A stretch of DNA of 64,000 nt from Strigops habroptila (taxonomy: Eukaryota > Chordata > Aves > Psittaciformes > Psittacidae), in the NCBI RefSeq assembly GCF_004027225.2, contig NC_044297.2:99569-163568 (forward strand), written 5' to 3'. A program made the position numbers and the translations under genes. How positions within the stretch are numbered: position 1 is the first letter of the stretch; the number at the start of each line of letters is the position of its first letter. The notes under the pieces are model-generated. The model searched no databases and was not told the DNA's origin. It worked only from the letters and a program-made list of their open reading frames with translations. Below are positions 57,346-64,000 of the stretch, piece after piece.

Positions 57346-57720
57346 CCCACCGGGCTGAAAAGCATTGATATTAGAGTGTATAATTTATAATGGTAATATA
57401 TATTTTACATTATCATATCTATTATTATAATATATTATAATTTTAATTACATTATATTATAACTTATTGTACAAATAAGTGACAGTTAGAGTTAGGGTCA
57501 GGAACAGGGTGTTCATTCAGGGATAGGGTTTAGGGTTTGATTTAGGGCATGGCATCATGGCAGGGAGGGGGATGAGGACATGAAGAGTTTCGTGACCCCG
57601 GTGGTGTTCTGGGGGCTCTGGGGACGTTTTAGGCTGTCCATCGGGTGTTGTAAGGGTGGTTTGGGGTTTTTTGAGGTGTTTCAGGCCTGTTTCTGGTTGT
57701 TCTCAGGGGTGGTTTAGAGT
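57346..57720. repeat. AT-rich segment and TTAGGG-like tail, copy B
   Basis: AT-rich to 57,470, then 'gttagagttagggtcagg', 'gggatagggtttagggtttg' and similar TTAGGG variants (57,483-57,545), then G/GT-rich sequence. Confidence 0.7.
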
Positions 57721-58780
57721 GATTTGCTGTTTGGGGGGAAGATGGAGGGTATTTTGGAGTGTTTTGGGGTGTTTGTAGCTGTTTGGGGAGGCCTTGGAGG
57801 TGTTTGGGTGTGTTTTCATGGGGGACTGGGAGTGTTTAGGGGCAGTTTCCTTTGGGATTTTGACATTTCGGGTTATTCAGGAGCTGTTTTGAGGGTCCTT
57901 CATGGTGCTTCAGGGGCAGTTCAGGGGTATTTCGGGAGTGTTTAGCGGCTTTGGGTGTTTTGGAGATGTTTGGGGAAGTCTTGAAGTGTTTCAGTGTGTT
58001 TGGGGCTGTTTGAGATGGTGTGGGGGTGTTCTTGGGTGGGTTTGGGTGCTTAGGGGTGTTTTGGTTGGTGGGTTGGGGTGTTTTAGGCTGTTTCAGGGTG
58101 TTTTGAGGGTGTTTGTAGATATTTTGGGGTGTTTGGGGGAGTCATGGGAGGTCTCAGGCATGTTTGAGGGTGTTTTGCGGGCTGCTCTGGTAGCGTCAGA
58201 TCTCCTGGAGCACCCACTGGCTGGGACGGCATCCTCGGGAGACATGGGGGACATGGGGACACATGGGGGACATGGCAGGGGACACACACAAGGGGCATGG
58301 GGACAGTGTCAGGGGCTGCCAGCAGTGGGGGTGGACATGGGGATGGGGGGAGTTGTGGGGTGCAGGGTGGGATCCTTGGGGTCAGGGTGGGCAGGGATCT
58401 ATAGGGCACAGGGGGAGATGAGGGGGATCTATAAGGTGTGGGGAGAACTATAGGGCTGGGGGGAGGGGGAGGGAGGGATCTGTGGGACGTGGGAGGGATC
58501 TGCAGGGTGTTTGTGGGATCTATGGGGCCAGAGAGGATCTATGGGAGCAGGGGTGGTGATGTCTCTAGGGCCTGGTGGGGAGGGAGGGTTTTATAAGGCC
58601 TGGGGGGGATATAGAGGGTTGGGGAGGGGGGGCACAGGAAGGAATCAGTGGGGAGGGGGGTGTCTCTATAAAAGGTTTGTGGTGGGGGTGTCCCTATCGG
58701 GGGTCCATAAGAGGATAAACAAGGGGGTCTGTAAGGAGGCCCATGGAGGCATCCACAGGGGGATCCATAGTTGTCCCCAG
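57721..58780. repeat. GT-rich then G-rich subtelomere-like repeat
   Basis: Loose repeats of 'gtgtttgggg / tgttttgggg' (57,725-58,160), followed by 'gggggacatgggg' and 'gggatctat(a/g)gg' phrases (58,235-58,770). Strong strand asymmetry, with G on the plus strand. The long plus-strand open frame at 57,902-58,453 follows from this composition. Confidence 0.8.
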
Positions 58781-58784
58781 AATG

Positions 58785-58965
58785 GCACCACTTACCCTCA
58801 GCGCAGTCCCAGTATATCCCAGTCACACTCATTCACCTTAAGTGAAGTCCAAGTTGCCCCCAATGTGATCCACGTCACCTCCAGCGTAAAACCAGCATGG
58901 TCCGAGTCACTCCCACTTCACCCCAAAGTGATCCCAGTTACTCTCAGAGTGATCCCAGTTGCTCC
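58785..58965. repeat. ATCCCAGT(T/C)AC-type minisatellite
   Basis: Degenerate ~18-25-bp units ('cagtcccagtatatcccagt', 'gatcccagttactctcagag'), C-rich on the plus strand: the strand bias flips relative to the preceding G-rich block. Confidence 0.7.
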
Positions 58966-58967
58966 CA

Positions 58968-60722
58968 AGCCTAAGCCTAACACCTAACCATAACCCTAAA
59001 CCTAATGACTAACCCTAACCCTAACCATAACCCTAAACCTAACCCCTACCTCTAACCCTAAACCTCTAACCCTAGCCCCTAACCCTAACCCACATTAATC
59101 CTAACACTAAACTAATCCTAACCCTAAGCCTAAAGCCTAACCCTAACCTGAACTCTAACCCTAATCCTAAGCCTAAACCCTAACCAGAACCCTAAGCCTA
59201 ACCATAACCCTCATGCTAAACTTCTAACCCTAACCCCTAACCCTACTCCTAATCCTAACTCTAACCCTAACCCTCACTCTAAACCTCGAACCCTAACCCC
59301 TAACCCTAACCCTCATTAAACCAAAACCTAAAACTAACCATAACCTTAACCCTAAACCTAAACCTAAACATAAAACCTAACCTTAACCCTAATGACTAAC
59401 ACTAACCCTAACCCTAACACCTAACCCTATCCCTAACCCTAACCCGAATGACTAATCCTACCCCTAACCCTAACCCCAAACCTAACCTAAATATAACACT
59501 AACCCTAATGACTAACCCTAATCCTGACCCTAACCATAAACCTAAGCCTAAACCGTAACCCGAACCCGAACCCAAACACTAAACCTAACCCTAAACCTAA
59601 AACCAACCCTAAACCTAAACCATAACAATAACCCTAACCCTAACCCTAAACCTCTAACAGTAACCCCTAACACTAACCCTAACGCTAACCCTCATTAACC
59701 CTAAGCCTAAACCTAAAACCAAACCCTAACTTTAACCATAATGACTAACCCTAACCCTAACCATAACCGCTAATCCTAACACTAACCCTAATGACAAAAC
59801 CAAACCCTAACCGCTAACCCTAAACCTAAACCCTAAGCCTAACCTGAACCCTAACCCTATACCCTAACACTAAGTCGAACCCCTAAACCTAACGCTAACC
59901 ATTAACCTAACCCTAAACCTAAAAGCTAACCCTAACCTTAACCCTAATGACTAACACTAACCCTAAACCTAACCCTAACCCTAACCCTAACCCATAACCC
60001 TAACCCTAACTATACCTAATGACTAAAAATAACGCTAACTCTAACCCTAACCCTAATACTAACCCCTAACGCTAACACTAACACTAACCCTAACCCTAAT
60101 GACTAAATCTAACCCCTAACCCTAACCCTATCCCCTAAACTCTAATCCAAACCATAACCTTAACACTTAACCCCTAACCCTAACCCTAACCAATAAAACT
60201 AACCTTAACCCTAACCCATAACCCTAACCCTACTCCTAAAGACTAATCCTAACCCTAACCCTAACCGTAAAGATAATCCTACCCCTAAACCTCTAACCCT
60301 AACCCCTAACCCTAACCCTCTTTAACCCTAATCCTAACAATAAAACTCTAACCCTAACTCTAACCCTAACCCTTACACCCAAACCCTAACCCATACCCCT
60401 AACCCTGACCCTAACCCTACACATACCCTAACCCTAACCAACCCTAAAACTTACAATAATACTAACCCTAACCCTAACCATAACCCCAACCCTAACCCCT
60501 AACGCCAACACTAACCCCTAACCCTAACACTAACCCTAAGTCTAAACCTCACTAAACCTAACACTAACCCTAACCCTAACCCTAACCCTAACCCTAACCC
60601 TACACTTACCCTAACCCTAACCCTAACCCTAACCCTAACCCTAACCCTAACCCTAACCCTAACCCTCACCCTAACCCTAAACCCCAACCCTAACCCTAAC
60701 CCTCACCCTAACCCTAACCCAT
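58968..60722 (+). repeat. Degenerate telomeric (CCCTAA)n array
   Basis: About 1.75 kb of CCCTAA-type repeats on the plus strand. The left two-thirds carry many variants (CCTAAA, CCCCTAA, CATAACC, AATGACTAA). The longest perfect runs are at 60,556-60,600 and 60,605-60,665. It directly adjoins the satellite. In this orientation the natural chromosome end would be to the left, but 58 kb of other DNA lies there, so the array is interstitial or marks a join. Confidence 0.95.
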
Positions 60723-63700
60723 TTCAAGTGTGAATGTCCTGCCCCTGCTCCCACAGCCGAAGAGCCACAACAGAAAGCTGCCACTGGGCGTCTTCTACAC
60801 ATGGTGAGCTCCTTAACAGTCCCACCAGCGTTGCTCTCACAGCATTTTTTCCCACCTCAAACTCCATCTGCGTACAGCATCTCCTCTCTGCTGCCCGCTC
60901 TCGGGCATCCTGGATCACGAGTGGTAGTGTTCGGCCCTAGCTCCCACAGCCAATGAGGCAGGACAGAATGTTGCAGCTGGCCAGCTTCTACACATGGTGA
61001 GGTCCGCAACTGTGCCACCAGCATTGCTCTCGCTCCTTGTGTTCCCACCTCAAACTCTATCTTCTTAGTGCCTCTACTCTCTGATGCGAGCTCTCCGGTG
61101 TCCTGGAGGACAGCTCAGAGAGTGCAAATGTTCAGCCCGTACTCCCACAGCCAAAAATCCAAGACACAATAGCTGCCTATGGCCATCTTCCACACATGGT
61201 GAGCTCCACAAAGGTGCCACCAGCATTTGTCTCACTCATCGCGTTCCCACATTCAAACTCAGTTAGCCTACAGCCTCTCCTATCTGGTGCCTGCTCTCAG
61301 GCGTCCTCACCACTGCTCACTGACTGTGAGCACATGGCTCCTGCTACCTCAGCGGAAGAGCCAGGACAGGAAGCTGCCACTGGCCACCATCTACACACCG
61401 TGAGCTCCACAACCATGCCACCAGCATTGCTCTCGCTCCTCGCTTTCCCACCTCAATCTCCCTCTGCGTGCTGCCTCTCCTCTCTGGTGCCTGCTTCCGG
61501 GCGTCCTGGAGCACAGCTCACAGAGCGCGAATGCCCGGCCCCTGCTCCCACAGCTGAAGGGTCAGGACAGAATGGTGTCACTGGATATCTTCCACACATG
61601 ATGAGCTTCACAAGGATGCCACCATCATTACTCTCACTTCTTGTTTTCCTAGGCTTAAACTCCTCTGTACTGCCCCTCCTCTCTTTTGTCTGCTCTCAAG
61701 CGTGCTTGCGCATGGTTAACCGAATGTGAATGTCCAGCTCCTGCTCCCACAGCTGAAGAGCCAGGACAGAAAGCTGCTGCTGGGCATTTTCTACACACGG
61801 TGAGCTCCGCAGTGGTGCCAGCAACATTGCTGTCGCTCTTTCCTTTCCCACCTTAAACTCCATATGCCTACTGCTTCCCCTCTCTGCTGTCCGCTCTCAA
61901 GTGCCCTGGCGCATGGCTCACTGAGTGCGAAGGTCTGGCCCCTGCTCCCACCGCCAAAGAGCCAGGACAGAAAGCTGCCACTGGCCATCTTCTACACGTG
62001 GTGAGGTCCGCAACTGTGCCACCAGCATTGCTCTCACACTCCTCGCTTTCCAACCTTGAACTCCATCTGCCTACTGCCAAAGAGCCAGGACAGAAAACTG
62101 CAACTGGCCATCTTCCACACACGGTGAGCTCCGCAACTGTTCATTCAGCATTGCACTCCCTCCTAGCTTTCCCACATCAATCTGCATTAGAGTACTGCCT
62201 CTGCTCTCTGGTATCCTGGAGCATAGCTCACTGAGTGCAAACGTCTGGACCCTGCTCCCACAGCCGAAGAGCCAGGACAGAAAGCTGCTGCTGGCCATCT
62301 TCTCCACATGGTGAGCTCCTCACTGGTGCCATCAGCATTGCTGTCACTCCTGGTTTTCCCATCTGAAACTCCATCTTCTTCTACTTCTCCTCTCCGGTGC
62401 TCACTCTTGTGTGTCCTGGATCACGTCTCACTGATTGCAAACATCCAGCCCTTGCTCTCACAGCTTAAGACCCAGGTCAGAAAGGTGATACTGATTGTCT
62501 TAGACACACCGTGAGATCCGCAATTAGGCCACGAGCATTATTCTTGGTCCCCGTTTTCCCACTTTGAAGTCCATCTGCCTACTGCCTCTCTCTCCTCCAC
62601 TCTATGGCATCCTGGAGCACGGCTTACTGAGTGCGAACGTCCAGCCCCAGCTCTCACAGCCTAAGATCCAGGTCAGAAAGTTGATACTTAGCCATCTTCT
62701 CTACATGGTGAGCTCTTCAACGGTGCAATCAGCATTGCTGTCACTCCTCGTTTTCCCACTTTAAACTCCATTTACCTACTGCCTGTCCTCTATGGCACAC
62801 ACTCTCGTGTGTTCTGGAGCACGGTTCACCTAGTGCAAACATCTGGCCCCTGCACCCACAGCCGAAGAGCCAGGACAGAAAGCTATTGTTGGCCATCTAC
62901 TATACACAGTGATCTCCATAAGGATGCTACCAGCATTGCTCTCCCTCCTCGTTTTCCAGGCTTAAACTCCATCTGCCTATTGCCTCTCCTTTCTAGTGCC
63001 CGCTCTCCGGCATCCTGGAGCACGGCTTACTGAGTGCAAACATCCGGCCCCTCTTCCCACAGACTAATGCTCCTAGGCATCTTCTGCACGCGGTGAGCTC
63101 CACAACGTTATCGAGCCAGGACAGAAAGCTACTGCTGGGCATCTGCTACACACGGTGAGCTGCGCAACTGTGCCACCAGCATTGCTCTCCCTCCTCGCTT
63201 TCCCTCCTAGAATTAAATATACTTACTTTGTCTCCTATTTGGTGCCCACTCTCGGGTGTCCTGGAGCACGGCTCACCGAGTGCAAATTTCGGGCTCGTAC
63301 TCCAAAGAGCCAAAGAGACAGGACATAAAGCTTCTGTTGGGTGTCTTCTGCACACGGTGAGCTCCGCAATGGTGCCACAAGCATTGCTCTCCCTCCCTTG
63401 CTTTCCCACCTCCGTCTCCATCTGCCTTCTTTCTCTCCTCTCCGGTGCCCGCTCTCTGCCGTCCTGGATCATGGCTCACCATGTGCCAACCTCTTGCAGC
63501 TGCTCCCTCATCCGAAGAGCCAGGACACAAAGCTGCAGCTGGCCATCTTCTACACATGGTAATCTCTGTAACGGTGCCACCAGCATTGCTCTCCCTCATT
63601 GCTTTCCCATCTCAAAGTCCATCTGCTTACTGCCCCTCCTCTCTGGTGCCTCCTCTCTCTCGTCCTGTACCAGGGGTCACTGAGTACTGAAGTCCAGCCC

Positions 63701-63890
63701 CTGCTCCCACAGCCGAAGAGCCAGGAGAGAAAGCTGCTGCTGGGCATCTTCTACATAGGGTGAGCTCAGCAATTTTGCCTCCAGCATTGCTTTCGCTCCT
63801 CGTTTTCCCTTCTCAAACTCCATCTGCTTACTGCCTCTCATCTCTGGTACCCTCTCTCTGTGGTCTTTGAGTATAGCTCACCGTGTGCGA
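60722..63890 (+). repeat. ~200-bp satellite array next to the telomeric repeat
   Basis: About sixteen units. The phrase 'catcttctacacatggtgag' or its variants recurs at about 60,792, 60,985, 61,187, 61,390, 61,589, 61,788, 61,989, 62,112, 62,299, 62,499, 62,697, 62,896, 63,081, 63,143, 63,345, 63,547 and 63,748. Spacing is mostly 193-203 bp, with shortened units near 62,050 and 63,090. Units are more diverged than those at 26.1-27.4 kb. No gene is seen within. Confidence 0.95.
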
Positions 63891-63899
63891 ATTTCTTGC

Positions 63900-64000
63900 C
63901 CATACTCTACCCATTAATACACTGCTTGCAATTTATCATTCTCCCATGCTGGGAAAACAATGTCAGCTCTTGTATGTACTTAACTTATTGAGCTGATTGA
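63900..64000. repeat. Dispersed unit U, copy 3 (partial, cut by window end)
   Basis: The final 100 bases resemble the ends of units U copies 1 and 2 ('ccattaatacactgc', 'tatcattctcccatgctggg', 'attgagctgattga'). Confidence 0.55.

Larger units (their letters stand above)
48945..57720. repeat. Segmental duplicon, copy B
   Basis: A block of about 8.8 kb colinear with copy A (12,545-22,836). Relative to A it lacks the ERV segment equivalent to 17,085-19,009 (junction at about 53,508) but keeps sequence at 53,990-54,480 that A lost. At its right end it continues into the G-rich and CCCTAA region, where A is cut. Confidence 0.85.

Noticed and set aside
57902-58453. Gly/Val-rich open frame of 183 codons
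   Set aside because: It lies entirely in GT- and G-rich tandem sequence; composition alone keeps the frame open.
58968-60722. True chromosome terminus
   Set aside because: Sequence continues on both sides, and the CCCTAA orientation would put the end to the left, where 58 kb of other DNA lies.
60722-63890. CRISPR-like regular repeats
   Set aside because: Whole ~200-bp units are repeated without separate unique spacers, in animal DNA; it is a satellite.

Overview
The window reads as avian nuclear DNA from a repeat-rich, probably subtelomeric region. The evidence is many 3'-truncated CR1 LINE pieces with the bird-type ATTCTATG tail, several olfactory receptor fragments of the OR14-like (gamma-c type) family expanded in birds, gammaretrovirus-like (class I) and ERVL-like retroviral remnants, and a 1.7-kb degenerate CCCTAA array next to a ~200-bp satellite. 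I cannot name the species.

Left part (1-12.5 kb). A CR1 tail leads into a conserved TATA / short exon / splice-donor module. Then, on the minus strand, come the first three coding exons of an HSF5-like gene (heat shock factor family). The splice sites keep one reading frame across all three exons, but the start of the DNA-binding domain is replaced by a GC-rich minisatellite of about 1.1 kb. After that come an ERVL-like solo LTR, more CR1, and the first copy of a dispersed unit that I call U.

Duplicon copies A (12.5-22.8 kb) and B (48.9-57.7 kb). Both have the same order: CR1, a minus-strand OR pseudogene, a minus-strand class I ERV ending in a 3' LTR, a plus-strand OR 3' fragment, a CR1 hybrid, the TATA/donor module, a degenerate minisatellite, a minus-strand ERVL LTR fragment, and an AT-rich then TTAGGG-like tail. 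A has lost the 5' part of gag and most of the plus-strand OR. B has lost the stretch from reverse transcriptase to nucleocapsid. No retroviral gene is intact, and env is essentially absent.

Middle (22.8-48.9 kb). An inverted copy of the CR1 hybrid plus a third OR pseudogene is followed by a 195-bp satellite array that reverses orientation near 27.4 kb. Unit U copy 2 and an LTR with a CR1 nested in it come next. Then follow about 19 kb of mostly unique sequence. One convincing exon (37.1 kb) and two weaker ones there belong to a gene I do not recognise.

Right end (57.7-64 kb). GT-rich and G-rich repeats, a short ATCCCAGT-type minisatellite, the CCCTAA array and about sixteen satellite units come first. 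The last 100 bases resemble unit U again. G-rich TTAGGG-like DNA on the left and CCCTAA on the right give a head-to-head, fusion-like order, which could be a real interstitial telomere or an assembly join.

The only substantial protein-coding locus I can support is HSF5-like. The rest is repeat biology: segmental duplication, satellite turnover and retroelement decay.
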